This document shows positions 35,012-47,331 of a stretch of DNA of 64,000 nt, piece after piece. The notes under the pieces were generated by a model. The model saw only the letters and a list, made by a program, of their open reading frames with translations, was not told the DNA's origin and made no database searches. Origin of the DNA: Crossaster papposus (Eukaryota; Echinodermata; Asteroidea; Velatida; Solasteridae); contig JBAIAA010000695.1 of NCBI GenBank assembly GCA_037893245.1, positions 62,001 through 126,000 of the forward strand. The letters are read 5' to 3'. How positions within the stretch are numbered: the first letter of the stretch is position 1; each line of letters opens with the position of its first letter. Made by a program: the position numbers and the translations under genes.

Positions 35012-37458
35012 AAATATGTAAAGGGAAAGAAGTGTGCATAAGAAATATGTAAAGGGAAAGAAGTGTGCATAAGAAATATGTAGAGGGAAAGAAGTGTGCA
35101 TAAGAAATATGTAAAGGGAAAGAAGTGTGCATAAGAAATATGTAAAGGGAAAGAAGTGTGCATAAGAAATATGTAAAGGGAAAGAAGTGTGCATAAGAAA
35201 TATGTAAAGGGAAAGAAGTGTGCATAAGAAATATGTAAAGGGAAAGAAGTGTGCATAAGAAATATGTAAAGGGAAAGAAGTGTGCATAAGAAATATGTAA
35301 AGGGAAAGAAGTGTGCATAAGAAATATGTAAAGGGAAAGAAGTGTGCATAAGAAATATGTAAAGGGAAAGAAGTGTGCATAAGAAATATGTAAAGGGAAA
35401 GAAGTGTGCATAAGAAATATGTAAAGGGAAAGAAGTATGCATAAGAAATATGTAAAGGGAAAGAAGTGTGCATAAGAAATATGTAAAGGGAAAGAAGTGT
35501 GCATAAGAAATATGTAAAGGGAAAGAAGTGTGCATAAGAAATATGTAAAGGGAAAGAAGTGTGCATAAGAAATATGTAAAGGGAAAGAAGTGTGCATAAG
35601 AAATATGTAAAGGGAAAGAAGTGTGCATAAGAAATATGTAAAGGGAAAGAAGTGTGCATAAGAAATATGTAAAGGGAAAGAAGTGTGCATAAGAAATATG
35701 TAAAGGGAAAGAAGTGTGCATAAGAATAATGTAAAGGGAAAGAAGTGTGCATAAGAAATATGTAAAGGGAAAGAAGTGTGCATAAGAAATATGTAAATGG
35801 AAAGAAGTGTGCATAACTTATATGTAAAGGGAAAGAAGTGTGCATAAGAAATATGTAAAGGGAAAGAAGTGTGCATAAGAAATATGTAAAGGGAAAGAAG
35901 TGTGCATAAGAAATATGTAAAGGGAAAGAAGTGTGCATAAAAAATATGTAAAGGGAAAGAAGTGTGCATAAAAAATATGTAAAGGGAAAGAAGTGTGCAT
36001 AAGAAATATGTAAAGGGAAAGAAGTGTGCATAAGAAATATGTAAAGGGAAAGAAGTGTGCATAAGAAATATGTAAAGGGAAAGAAGTGTGCATAAGAAAT
36101 ATGTAAAGGGAAAGAAGTGTGCATAAAAAATATGTAAAGGGAAAGAAGTGTGCATAAGAAATATGTAAAGGGAAAGAAGTGTGCATAAGAAATATGTAAA
36201 GGGAAAGAAGTGTGCATAAGAAATATGTAAAGGGAAAGAAGTGTGCATAAGAAATATGTAAAGGGAAAGAAGTGTGCATAAGAAATATGTAAAGGGAAAG
36301 AAGTGTGCATAAGAAATATGTAAAGGGAAAAAAGTGTGCATAAGAAATATGTAAAGGGAAAGAAGTGTGCATAAGAAATATGTAAAGGGAAAGAAGTGTG
36401 CATAAGAAATATGTAAAGGGAAAGAAGTGTGCATAAGAAATATGTAAAGGGAAAGAAGTGTGCATAAGAAATATGTAAAGGGAAAGAAGTGTGCATAAGA
36501 AATATGTAAAGGGAAAGAAGTGTGCATAAGAAATATGTAAAGGGAAAGAAGTGTGCATAAGAAATATGTAAAGGGAAAGAAGTGTGCATAAGAAATATGT
36601 AAAGGGAAAGAAGTGTGCATAAGAAATATGTAAAGGGAAAGAAGTGTGCATAAGAAATATGTAAAGGGAAAGAAGTGTGCATAAGAAATATGTAAAGGGA
36701 AAGAAGTGTGCATAAGAATAATGTAAAGGGAAAGAAGTGTGCATAAGAAATATGTAAAGGGAAAGAAGTGTGCATAAGAAATATGTAAATGGAAAGAAGT
36801 GTGCATAACTTATATGTAAAGGGAAAGAAGTGTGCATAAGAAATATGTAAAGGGAAAGAAGTGTGCATAAGAAATATGTAAAGGGAAAGAAGTGTGCATA
36901 AGAAATATGTAAAGGGAAAGAAGTGTGCATAAAAAATATGTAAAGGGAAAGAAGTGTGCATAAAAAATATGTAAAGGGAAAGAAGTGTGCATAAGAAATA
37001 TGTAAAGGGAAAGAAGTGTGCATAAGAAATATGTAAAGGGAAAGAAGTGTGCATAAGAAATATGTAAAGGGAAAGAAGTGTGCATAAGAAATATGTAAAG
37101 GGAAAGAAGTGTGCATAAAAAATATGTAAAGGGAAAGAAGTGTGCATAAGAAATATGTAAAGGGAAAGAAGTGTGCATAAGAAATATGTAAAGGGAAAGA
37201 AGTGTGCATAAGAAATATGTAAAGGGAAAGAAGTGTGCATAAGAAATATGTAAAGGGAAAGAAGTGTGCATAAGAAATATGTAAAGGGAAAGAAGTGTGC
37301 ATAAGAAATATGTAAAGGGAAAAAAGTGTGCATAAGAAATATGTAAAGGGAAAGAAGTGTGCATAAGAAATATGTAAAGGGAAAGAAGTGTGCAAGAAAT
37401 ATGTAAAGGGAAAGAAGTGTGCATAAGAAATATGTAAAGGGAAAGAAGTGTGCATAAG
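35012..37458 (+). repeat. A-only run, 79 copies, with a 992-bp internal repeat
   Basis: 2,447 bp equals 79 x 31 minus 2. A trio of marks (AAGAATAATG, TAAATGG, CATAACTTAT) ends at about 35,815 and again at 36,807. The step is 992 bp, exactly 32 A, so an A-only higher-order repeat exists without any B. Confidence 0.92.
37368..37396 (+). repeat. 29-bp A variant
   Basis: TGCAAG replaces TGCATAAG, a 2-bp loss. One copy seen. Confidence 0.9.
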
Positions 37459-37494
37459 AAATAAACACACGATGTGGGAACAAGCCCTCGAGTT
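37459..37494 (+). repeat. Single B, CACACG type
   Basis: First of ten CACACG copies (AAACACACGATG for AAACACATGATG). The change adds a second CpG and removes the CACATG palindrome arm. Confidence 0.95.
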
Positions 37495-37587
37495 AAATAT
37501 GTAAAGGGAAAGAAGTGTGCATAAGAAATATGTAAAGGGAAAGAAGTGTGCATAACAAATATGTAAAGGGAAAGAAGTGTGCATAAG

Positions 37588-37623
37588 AAATAAACACATG
37601 ATGTGGGAACAAGCCCTCGAGTT
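37588..37623 (+). repeat. Single B, TGGGAA type
   Basis: Three A units after the CACACG copy; later such pairs are only one A apart. Confidence 0.95.
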
Positions 37624-38181
37624 AAATATGTAAAGGGAAAGAAGTGTGCATAAGAAATATGTAAAGGGAAAGAAGTGTGCATAAGAAATATGTAAAGGGA
37701 AAGAAGTGTGCATAAGAAATATGTAAAGGGAAAGAAGTGTGCATAAGAAATATGTAAAGGGAAAGAAGTGTGCATAAGAAATATGTAAAGGGAAAGAAGT
37801 GTGCATAAGAAATATGTAAAGGGAAAGAAGTGTGCATAAGAAATATGTAAAGGGAAAGAAGTGTGCATAAGAAATATGTAAAGGGAAAGAAGTGTGCATA
37901 AGAAATATGTAAAGGGAAATAAGTGTGCATAAGAAATATGTAAAGGGAAAGAAGTGTGCATAAGAAATATGTAAAGGGAAAGAAGTGTGCATAACAAATA
38001 TGTAAAGGGAAAGAAGTGTGCATAAGAAATATGTAAAGGGAAAGAAGTGTGCATAAGGAATATGTAAAGGGAAAGAAGTGTGCATAAGAAATATGTAAAG
38101 GGAAAGAAGTGTGCATAAGAAATATGTAAAGGGAAAGAAGTGTGCATAACAAATATGTAAAGGGAAAGAAGTGTGCATAAG

Positions 38182-38284
38182 AAATAAACACACGATGTGG
38201 GAACAAGCCCTCGAGTTAAATATGTAAAGGGAAAGAAGTGTGCATAAGAAATAAACACATGATGTGGGAACAAGCCCTCGAGTT
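38182..38284 (+). repeat. B pair, CACACG then TGGGAA
   Basis: 67-bp spacing. A CATAACAAAT variant A lies two units ahead; this mark also precedes the pairs at 39,380 and 39,855. Confidence 0.95.
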
Positions 38285-38625
38285 AAATATGTAAAGGGAA
38301 AGAAGTGTGCATAAGAAATATGTAAAGGGAAAGAAGTGTGCATAAGAAATATGTAAAGGGAAAGAAGTGTGCATAAGAAATATGTAAAGGGAAAGAAGTG
38401 TGCATAAGAAATATGTAAAGGGAAAGAAGTGTGCATAAGAAATATGTAAAGGGAAAGAAGTGTGCATAAGAAATATGTAAAGGGAAAGAAGTGTGCATAA
38501 GAAATATGTAAAGGGAAAGAAGTGTGCATAAGAAATATGTAAAGGGAAAGAAGTGTGCATAAGAAATATGTAAAGGGAAAGAAGTGTGCATAAGAAATAT
38601 GTAAAGGGAAATAAGTGTGCATAAG

Positions 38626-38728
38626 AAATAAACACACGATGTGGGAACAAGCCCTCGAGTTAAATATGTAAAGGGAAAGAAGTGTGCATAAGAAATAAAC
38701 ACATGATGTGGGAACAAGCCCTCGAGTT
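38626..38728 (+). repeat. B pair, CACACG then TGGGAA
   Basis: 444 bp after the previous pair. The A just ahead carries GGGAAATAAG. Confidence 0.95.
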
Positions 38729-39379
38729 AAATATGTAAAGGGAAAGAAGTGTGCATAAGAAATATGTAAAGGGAAAGAAGTGTGCATAAGAAATATGTAA
38801 AGGGAAAGAAGTGTGCATAAGAAATATGTAAAGGGAAAGAAGTGTGCATAAGAAATATGTAAAGGGAAAGAAGTGTGCATAAGAAATATGTAAAGGGAAA
38901 GAAGTGTGCATAAGAAATATGTAAAGGGAAAGAAGTGTGCATAAGAAATATGTAAAGGGAAAGAAGTGTGCATAAGAAATATGTAAAGGGAAAGAAGTGT
39001 GCATAAGAAATATGTAAAGGGAAAGAAGTGTGCATAAGAAATATGTAAAGGGAAAGAAGTGTGCATAAGAAATATGTAAAGGGAAAGAAGTGTGCATAAG
39101 AAATATGTAAAGGGAAAGAAGTGTGCATAAGAAATATGAAAAGGGAAAGAAGTGTGCATAAGAAATATGTAAAGGGAAAGAAGTGTGCATAAGAAATATG
39201 TAAAGGGAAAGAAGTGTGCATAAGAAATATGTAAAGGGAAAGAAGTGTGCATAAGAAATATGTAAAGGGAAAGAAGTGTGCATAAGAAATATGTAAAGGG
39301 AAAGAAGTGTGCATAAGAAATATGTAAAGGGAAAGAAGTGTGCATAACAAATATGTAAAGGGAAAGAAGTGTGCATAAG

Positions 39380-39482
39380 AAATAAACACACGATGTGGGA
39401 ACAAGCCCTCGAGTTAAATATGTAAAGGGAAAGAAGTGTGCATAAGAAATAAACACATGATGTGGGAACAAGCCCTCGAGTT
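39380..39482 (+). repeat. B pair, CACACG then TGGGAA
   Basis: 754 bp after the previous pair. Confidence 0.95.
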
Positions 39483-39854
39483 AAATATGTAAAGGGAAAG
39501 AAGTGTGCATAAGAAATATGTAAAGGGAAAGAAGTGTGCATAAGAAATATGTAAAGGGAAAGAAGTGTGCATAAGAAATATGTAAAGGGAAAGAAGTGTG
39601 CATAAGAAATATGTAAAGGGAAAGAAGTGTGCATAAGAAATATGTAAAGGGAAAGAAGTGTGCATAAGAAATATGTAAAGGGAAAGAAGTGTGCATAAGA
39701 AATATGTAAAGGGAAAGAAGTGTGCATAAGAAATATGTAAAGGGAAAGAAGTGTGCATAAGAAATATGTAAAGGGAAAGAAGTGTGCATAAGAAATATGT
39801 AAAGGGAAAGAAGTGTGCATAACAAATATGTAAAGGGAAAGAAGTGTGCATAAG

Positions 39855-39957
39855 AAATAAACACACGATGTGGGAACAAGCCCTCGAGTTAAATATGTAA
39901 AGGGAAAGAAGTGTGCATAAGAAATAAACACATGATGTGGGAACAAGCCCTCGAGTT
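39855..39957 (+). repeat. B pair, CACACG then TGGGAA
   Basis: 475 bp after the previous pair and 537 bp before a five-B cluster. The same 537-bp step occurs at 55,632-56,169. Confidence 0.95.
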
Positions 39958-40391
39958 AAATATGTAAAGGGAAAGAAGTGTGCATAAGAAATATGTAAAG
40001 GGAAAGAAGTGTGCATAAGAAATATGTAAAGGGAAAGAAGTGTGCATAAGAAATATGTAAAGGGAAAGAAGTGTGCATAAGAAATATGTAAAGGGAAAGA
40101 AGTGTGCATAAGAAATATGTAAAGGGAAAGAAGTGTGCATAAGAAATATGTAAAGGGAAAGAAGTGTGCATAAGAAATATGTAAAGGGAAAGAAGTGTGC
40201 ATAAGAAATATGTAAAGGGAAAGAAGTGTGCATAAGAAATATGTAAAGGGAAAGAAGTGTGCATAAGAAATATGTAAAGGGAAAGAAGTGTGCATAAGAA
40301 ATATGTAAAGGGAAAGAAGTGTGCATAAGAAATATGTAAAGGGAAAGAAGTGTGCATAAGAAATATGTAAAGGGAAAGAAGTGTGCATAAG

Positions 40392-40695
40392 AAATAAACA
40401 CATGATGTCGGGACAAGCCCTCGAGTTAAATATGTAAAGGGAAAGAAGTGTGCATAAGAAATAAACACATGATGTGGGAACAAGCCCTCGAGTTAAATAT
40501 GTAAAGGGAAAGAAGTGTGCATAAGAAATAAACACATGATGTGGGAACAAGCCCTCGAGTTAAATATGTAAAGGGAAAGAAGTGTGCATAAGAAATAAAC
40601 ACATGATGTGGGAACAAGCCCTCGAGTTAAATATGTAAAGGGAAAGAAGTGTGCATAAGAAATAAACACATGATGTGGGAACAAGCCCTCGAGTT
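40392..40695 (+). repeat. B cluster, 5 copies
   Basis: TCGGGA followed by four plain TGGGAA copies. The GATTTGGG and CAAATG marks of the left half are absent. Confidence 0.95.
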
Positions 40696-41997
40696 AAATA
40701 TGTAAAGGGAAAGAAGTGTGCATAAGAAATATGTAAAGGGAAAGAAGTGTGCATAAGAAATATGTAAAGGGAAAGAAGTGTGCATAAGAAATATGTAAAG
40801 GGAAAGAAGTGTGCATAAGAAATATGTAAAGGGAAAGAAGTGTGCATAAGAAATATGTAAAGGGAAAGAAGTGTGCATAAGAAATATGTAAAGGGAAAGA
40901 AGTGTGCATAAGAAATATGTAAAGGGAAAGAAGTGTGCATAAGAAATATGTAAAGGGAAAGAAGTGTGCATAAGAAATATGTAAAGGGAAAGAAGTGTGC
41001 ATAAGAAATATGTAAAGGGAAAGAAGTGTGCATAAGAAATATGTAAAGGGAAAGAAGTGTGCATAAGAAATATGTAAAGGGAAAGAAGTGTGCATAAGAA
41101 ATATGTAAAGGGAAAGAAGTGTGCATAAGAAATATGTAAAGGGAAAGAAGTGTGCATAAGAAATATGTAAAGGGAAAGAAGTGTGCATAAGAAATATGTA
41201 AAGGGAAAGAAGTGTGCATTAGAAATATGTAAATGGAAAGAAGTGTGCATAACTTATATGTAAAGGGAAAGAAGTGTGCATAAGAAATATGTAAAGGGAA
41301 AGAAGTGTGCATACGAAATATGTAAAGGGAAAGAAGTGTGCATAAGAAATATGTAAAGGGAAAGAAGTGTGCATAAGAAATATGTAAAGGGAAAGAAGTG
41401 TGCATAAGAAATATGTAAAGGGAAAGAAGTGTGCATAAGAAATATGTAAAGAGAAAGAAGTGTGCATAAGAAATATGTAAAGGGAAAGAAGTGTGCATAA
41501 GAAATATGTAAAGGGAAAGAAGTGTGCATAAGAAATATGTAAAGGGAAAGAAGTGTGCATAAGAAATATGTAAAGGGAAAGAAGTGTGCATAAAAAATAT
41601 GTAAAGGGAAAGAAGTGTGCATAAGAAATATGTAAAGGGAAAGAAGTGTGCATAAGAAATATGTAAAGGGAAAGAAGTGTGCATAAGAAATATGTAAAGG
41701 GAAAGAAGTGTGCATAAGAAATATGTAAAGGGAAAGAAGTGTGCATAAGAAATATGTAAAGGGAAAAAAGTGTGCATAAGAAATATGTAAAGGGAAAGAA
41801 GTGTGCATAAGAAATATGTAAAGGGAAAGAAGTGTGCATAAGAAATATGTAAAGGGAAAGAAGTGTGCATAAGAAATATGTAAAGGGAAAGAAGTGTGCA
41901 TAAGAAATATGTAAAGGGAAAGAAGTGTGCATAAGAAATATGTAAAGGGAAAGAAGTGTGCATAAGAAATATGTAAAGGGAAAGAAGTGTGCATAAG

Positions 41998-42301
41998 AAA
42001 TAAACACATGATGTCGGGACAAGCCCTCGAGTTAAATATGTAAAGGGAAAGAAGTGTGCATAAGAAATAAACACATGATGTGGGAACAAGCCCTCGAGTT
42101 AAATATGTAAAGGGAAAGAAGTGTGCATAAGAAATAAACACATGATGTGGGAACAAGCCCTCGAGTTAAATATGTAAAGGGAAAGAAGTGTGCATAAGAA
42201 ATAAACACATGATGTGGGAACAAGCCCTCGAGTTAAATATGTAAAGGGAAAGAAGTGTGCATAAGAAATAAACTCATGATGTGGGAACAAGCCCTCGAGT
42301 T
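41998..42301 (+). repeat. B cluster, 5 copies, AACTCATG in fifth place
   Basis: Shares its rare fifth-place mark with the cluster at 24,490, 17.5 kb to the left. It is followed 800 bp on by a CACACG pair. Confidence 0.95.
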
Positions 42302-42797
42302 AAATATGTAAAGGGAAAGAAGTGTGCATAAGAAATATGTAAAGGGAAAGAAGTGTGCATAAGAAATATGCAAAGGGAAAGAAGTGTGCATAAGAAATAT
42401 GTAAAGGGAAAGAAGTGTGCATAAGAAATATGTAAAGGGAAAGAAGTGTGCATAAGAAATATGTAAAGGGAAAGAAGTGTGCATAAGAAATATGTAAAGG
42501 GAAAGAAGTGTGCATAAGAAATATGTAAAGAGAAAGAAGTGTGCATAAGAAATATGTAAAGGGAAAGAAGTGTGCATAAGAAATATGTAAAGGGAAAGAA
42601 GTGTGCATAAGAAATATGTAAAGGGAAAGAAGTGTGCATAAGAAATATGTAAAGGGAAAGAAGTGTGCATAAGAAATATGTAAAGGGAAAGAAGTGTGCA
42701 TAAGAAATATGTAAAGGGAAAGAAGTGTGCATAAGAAATATGTAAAGGGAAAGAAGTGTGCATAAGAAATATGTAAAGGGAAAGAAGTGTGCATAAG

Positions 42798-42900
42798 TAA
42801 TAAACACACGATGTGGGAACAAGCCCTCGAGTTAAATATGTAAAGGGAAAGAAGTGTGCATAAGAAATAAACACATGATGTGGGAACAAGCCCTCGAGTT
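42798..42900 (+). repeat. B pair, CACACG then TGGGAA
   Basis: The A ahead ends in AAGT, giving GTAATAAACACACG. Repeats at 44,521, exactly 1,723 bp later. Confidence 0.95.
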
Positions 42901-43334
42901 AAATATGTAAAGGGAAAGAAGTGTGCATAAGAAATATGTAAAGGGAAAAAAGGGTGCATAAGAAATATGTAAAGGGAAAGAAGTGTGCATAAGAAATATG
43001 TAAAGGGAAAGAAGTGTGCATAAGAAATATGTAAAGGGAAAGAAGTGTGCATAAGAAATATGTAAAGGGAAAGAAGTGTGCATAAGAAATATGTAAAGGG
43101 AAAGAAGTGTGCATAAGAAATATGTAAAGGGAAAGAAGTGTGCATAAGAAATATGTAAAGGGAAATAAGTGTGCATAAGAAATATGTAAAGGGAAAGAAG
43201 TGTGCATAAGAAATATGTAAAGGGAAAGAAGTGTGCATAAGAAATATGTAAAGGGAAAGAAGTGTGCATAAGAAATATGTAAAGGGAAAGAAGTGTGCAT
43301 AAGAAATATGTAAAGGGAAAGAAGTGTGCATAAG

Positions 43335-43370
43335 AAATAAACACATGATGTGGGAACAAGCCCTCGAGTT
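43335..43370 (+). repeat. Single B followed by AAATTTGT
   Basis: Carries the same right-flank mark as the B units at 29,027, 31,072 and 34,599. Confidence 0.95.
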
Positions 43371-43618
43371 AAATTTGTAAAGGGAAAGAAGTGTGCATAA
43401 GAAATATGTAAAGGGAAAGAAGTGTGCATAAGAAATATGTAAAGGGAAAGAAGTGTGCATAAGAAATATGTAAAGGGAAAGAAGTGTGCATAAGAAATAT
43501 GTAAAGGGAAAGAAGTGTGCATAAGAAATATGTAAAGGGAAAGAAGTGTGCATAAGAAATATGTAAAGGGAAAGAAGTGTGCATAAGAAATTTGTAAAGA
43601 GAAAGAAGTGTGCATGAG

Positions 43619-43654
43619 AAATAAACACATGATGTGGGAACAAGCCCTCGAGTT
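43619..43654 (+). repeat. Single B entered by CATGAG
   Basis: The A ahead has TTTGTAAAGAG and ends CATGAG. Copies at 45,342 and 46,523; in the last, the A ahead keeps TTTGT and CATGAG but reads AAAGGG. Confidence 0.95.
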
Positions 43655-44398
43655 AAATATGTAAAGGGAAAGAAGTGTGCATAAGAAATATGTAAAGGGA
43701 AAGAAGTGTGCATAAGAAATATGTAAAGGGAAAGAAGTGTGCATAAGAAATATGTAAAGGGAAAGAAGTGTGCATAAGAAATATGTAAAGGGAAAGAAGT
43801 GTGCATAAGAAATATGTAAAGGGAAAGAAGTGTGCATAAGAAATATGTAAAGGGAAAGAAGTGTGCATAAGAAATATGTAAAGGGAAAGAAGTGTGCATA
43901 AGAAATATGTAAAGGGAAAGAAGTGTGCATAAGAAATATGTAAAGGGAAAGAAGTGTGCATAAGAAATATGTAAAGGGAAAGAAGTGTGCATAAGAAATA
44001 TGTAAAGGGAAAGAAGTGTGCATAAGAAATATGTAAAGGGAAAGAAGTGTGCATAAGAAATATGTAAAGGGAAAGAAGTGTGCATAAGAAATATGTAAAG
44101 GGAAAGAAGTGTGCATAAGAAATATGTAAAGGGAAAGAAGTGTGCATAAGAAATATGTAAAGGGAAAGAAGTGTGCATAAGAAATATGTAAAGGGAAAGA
44201 AGTGTGCATAAGAAATATGTAAAGGGAAAGAAGTGTGCATAAGAATAATGTAAAGGGAAAGAAGTGTGCATAAGAAATATGTAAAGGGAAAGAAGTGTGC
44301 ATAAGAAATATGTAAATGGAAAGAAGTGTGCATAACTTATATGTAAAGGGAAAGAAGTGTGCATAAGAAATATGTAAAGGGAAAGAAGTGTGCATAAG

Positions 44399-44427
44399 AA
44401 ATATAAAGGGAAAGAAGTGTGCATAAG
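44399..44427 (+). repeat. 29-bp A variant (AAATATAAAGGG)
   Basis: GT is missing from AAATATGTAAAGGG. The same deletion occurs at 46,122-46,150 and 47,303-47,331, at steps of 1,723 and 1,181 bp. Confidence 0.92.
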
Positions 44428-44520
44428 AAATATGTAAAGGGAAAGAAGTGTGCATAAGAAATATGTAAAGGGAAAGAAGTGTGCATAAGAAATATGTAAA
44501 GGGAAAGAAGTGTGCATAAG

Positions 44521-44623
44521 TAATAAACACACGATGTGGGAACAAGCCCTCGAGTTAAATATGTAAAGGGAAAGAAGTGTGCATAAGAAATAAACACATG
44601 ATGTGGGAACAAGCCCTCGAGTT
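44521..44623 (+). repeat. B pair, CACACG then TGGGAA
   Basis: Counterpart of the pair at 42,798. Confidence 0.95.
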
Positions 44624-45057
44624 AAATATGTAAAGGGAAAGAAGTGTGCATAAGAAATATGTAAAGGGAAAAAAGGGTGCATAAGAAATATGTAAAGGGA
44701 AAGAAGTGTGCATAAGAAATATGTAAAGGGAAAGAAGTGTGCATAAGAAATATGTAAAGGGAAAGAAGTGTGCATAAGAAATATGTAAAGGGAAAGAAGT
44801 GTGCATAAGAAATATGTAAAGGGAAAGAAGTGTGCATAAGAAATATGTAAAGGGAAAGAAGTGTGCATAAGAAATATGTAAAGGGAAATAAGTGTGCATA
44901 AGAAATATGTAAAGGGAAAGAAGTGTGCATAAGAAATATGTAAAGGGAAAGAAGTGTGCATAAGAAATATGTAAAGGGAAAGAAGTGTGCATAAGAAATA
45001 TGTAAAGGGAAAGAAGTGTGCATAAGAAATATGTAAAGGGAAAGAAGTGTGCATAAG

Positions 45058-45093
45058 AAATAAACACATGATGTGGGAACAAGCCCTCGAGTT
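45058..45093 (+). repeat. Single B followed by AAATTTGT
   Basis: Counterpart of the B at 43,335. Confidence 0.95.
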
Positions 45094-45341
45094 AAATTTG
45101 TAAAGGGAAAGAAGTGTGCATAAGAAATATGTAAAGGGAAAGAAGTGTGCATAAGAAATATGTAAAGGGAAAGAAGTGTGCATAAGAAATATGTAAAGGG
45201 AAAGAAGTGTGCATAAGAAATATGTAAAGGGAAAGAAGTGTGCATAAGAAATATGTAAAGGGAAAGAAGTGTGCATAAGAAATATGTAAAGGGAAAGAAG
45301 TGTGCATAAGAAATTTGTAAAGAGAAAGAAGTGTGCATGAG

Positions 45342-45377
45342 AAATAAACACATGATGTGGGAACAAGCCCTCGAGTT
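45342..45377 (+). repeat. Single B entered by CATGAG
   Basis: Start of a 1,181-bp step (37 A plus one B minus 2 bp) to the B at 46,523. Confidence 0.95.
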
Positions 45378-46121
45378 AAATATGTAAAGGGAAAGAAGTG
45401 TGCATAAGAAATATGTAAAGGGAAAGAAGTGTGCATAAGAAATATGTAAAGGGAAAGAAGTGTGCATAAGAAATATGTAAAGGGAAAGAAGTGTGCATAA
45501 GAAATATGTAAAGGGAAAGAAGTGTGCATAAGAAATATGTAAAGGGAAAGAAGTGTGCATAAGAAATATGTAAAGGGAAAGAAGTGTGCATAAGAAATAT
45601 GTAAAGGGAAAGAAGTGTGCATAAGAAATATGTAAAGGGAAAGAAGTGTGCATAAGAAATATGTAAAGGGAAAGAAGTGTGCATAAGAAATATGTAAAGG
45701 GAAAGAAGTGTGCATAAGAAATATGTAAAGGGAAAGAAGTGTGCATAAGAAATATGTAAAGGGAAAGAAGTGTGCATAAGAAATATGTAAAGGGAAAGAA
45801 GTGTGCATAAGAAATATGTAAAGGGAAAGAAGTGTGCATAAGAAATATGTAAAGGGAAAGAAGTGTGCATAAGAAATATGTAAAGGGAAAGAAGTGTGCA
45901 TAAGAAATATGTAAAGGGAAAGAAGTGTGCATAAGAAATATGTAAAGGGAAAGAAGTGTGCATAAGAATAATGTAAAGGGAAAGAAGTGTGCATAAGAAA
46001 TATGTAAAGGGAAAGAAGTGTGCATAAGAAATATGTAAATGGAAAGAAGTGTGCATAACTTATATGTAAAGGGAAAGAAGTGTGCATAAGAAATATGTAA
46101 AGGGAAAGAAGTGTGCATAAG

Positions 46122-46150
46122 AAATATAAAGGGAAAGAAGTGTGCATAAG
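46122..46150 (+). repeat. 29-bp A variant, second copy
   Basis: Same 2-bp loss as at 44,399. Confidence 0.92.
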
Positions 46151-46522
46151 AAATATGTAAAGGGAAAGAAGTGTGCATAAGAAATATGTAAAGGGAAAGA
46201 AGTGTGCATAAGAAATATGTAAAGGGAAAGAAGTGTGCATAAGAAATATGTAAAGGGAAAGAAGTGTGCATAAGAAATATGTAAAGGGAAAGAAGTGTGC
46301 ATAAGAAATATGTAAAGGGAAAGAAGTGTGCATAAGAAATATGTAAAGGGAAAGAAGTGTGCATAAGAAATATGTAAAGGGAAAGAAGTGTGCATAAGAA
46401 ATATGTAAAGGGAAAGAAGTGTGCATAAGAAATATGTAAAGGGAAAGAAGTGTGCATAAGAAATATGTAAAGGGAAAGAAGTGTGCATAAGAAATTTGTA
46501 AAGGGAAAGAAGTGTGCATGAG

Positions 46523-46558
46523 AAATAAACACATGATGTGGGAACAAGCCCTCGAGTT
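46523..46558 (+). repeat. Single B entered by CATGAG
   Basis: The first A after it has GGAAAGATGTG, a private variant absent from its two sister copies. Confidence 0.95.
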
Positions 46559-47302
46559 AAATATGTAAAGGGAAAGATGTGTGCATAAGAAATATGTAAA
46601 GGGAAAGAAGTGTGCATAAGAAATATGTAAAGGGAAAGAAGTGTGCATAAGAAATATGTAAAGGGAAAGAAGTGTGCATAAGAAATATGTAAAGGGAAAG
46701 AAGTGTGCATAAGAAATATGTAAAGGGAAAGAAGTGTGCATAAGAAATATGTAAAGGGAAAGAAGTGTGCATAAGAAATATGTAAAGGGAAAGAAGTGTG
46801 CATAAGAAATATGTAAAGGGAAAGAAGTGTGCATAAGAAATATGTAAAGGGAAAGAAGTGTGCATAAGAAATATGTAAAGGGAAAGAAGTGTGCATAAGA
46901 AATATGTAAAGGGAAAGAAGTGTGCATAAGAAATATGTAAAGGGAAAGAAGTGTGCATAAGAAATATGTAAAGGGAAAGAAGTGTGCATAAGAAATATGT
47001 AAAGGGAAAGAAGTGTGCATAAGAAATATGTAAAGGGAAAGAAGTGTGCATAAGAAATATGTAAAGGGAAAGAAGTGTGCATAAGAAATATGTAAAGGGA
47101 AAGAAGTGTGCATAAGAAATATGTAAAGGGAAAGAAGTGTGCATAAGAATAATGTAAAGGGAAAGAAGTGTGCATAAGAAATATGTAAAGGGAAAGAAGT
47201 GTGCATAAGAAATATGTAAATGGAAAGAAGTGTGCATAACTTATATGTAAAGGGAAAGAAGTGTGCATAAGAAATATGTAAAGGGAAAGAAGTGTGCATA
47301 AG

Positions 47303-47331
47303 AAATATAAAGGGAAAGAAGTGTGCATAAG
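47303..47331 (+). repeat. 29-bp A variant, third copy
   Basis: Same 2-bp loss, 1,181 bp after the second copy and following a CATAACTTAT marker at about 47,238. Confidence 0.92.

Larger units (their letters stand above)
42798..44520 (+). repeat. 1,723-bp higher-order repeat, first copy
   Basis: CACACG pair (0), B with AAATTTGT (537), B entered by CATGAG (821), CATAACTTAT marker (about 1,536), 29-bp A (1,601). All recur in the next 1,723 bp. The unit is 51 A plus 4 B minus 2 bp. Confidence 0.9.
44521..46243 (+). repeat. 1,723-bp higher-order repeat, second copy
   Basis: Landmarks at 44,521, 45,058, 45,342, about 46,057 and 46,122 match the first copy. Confidence 0.9.
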
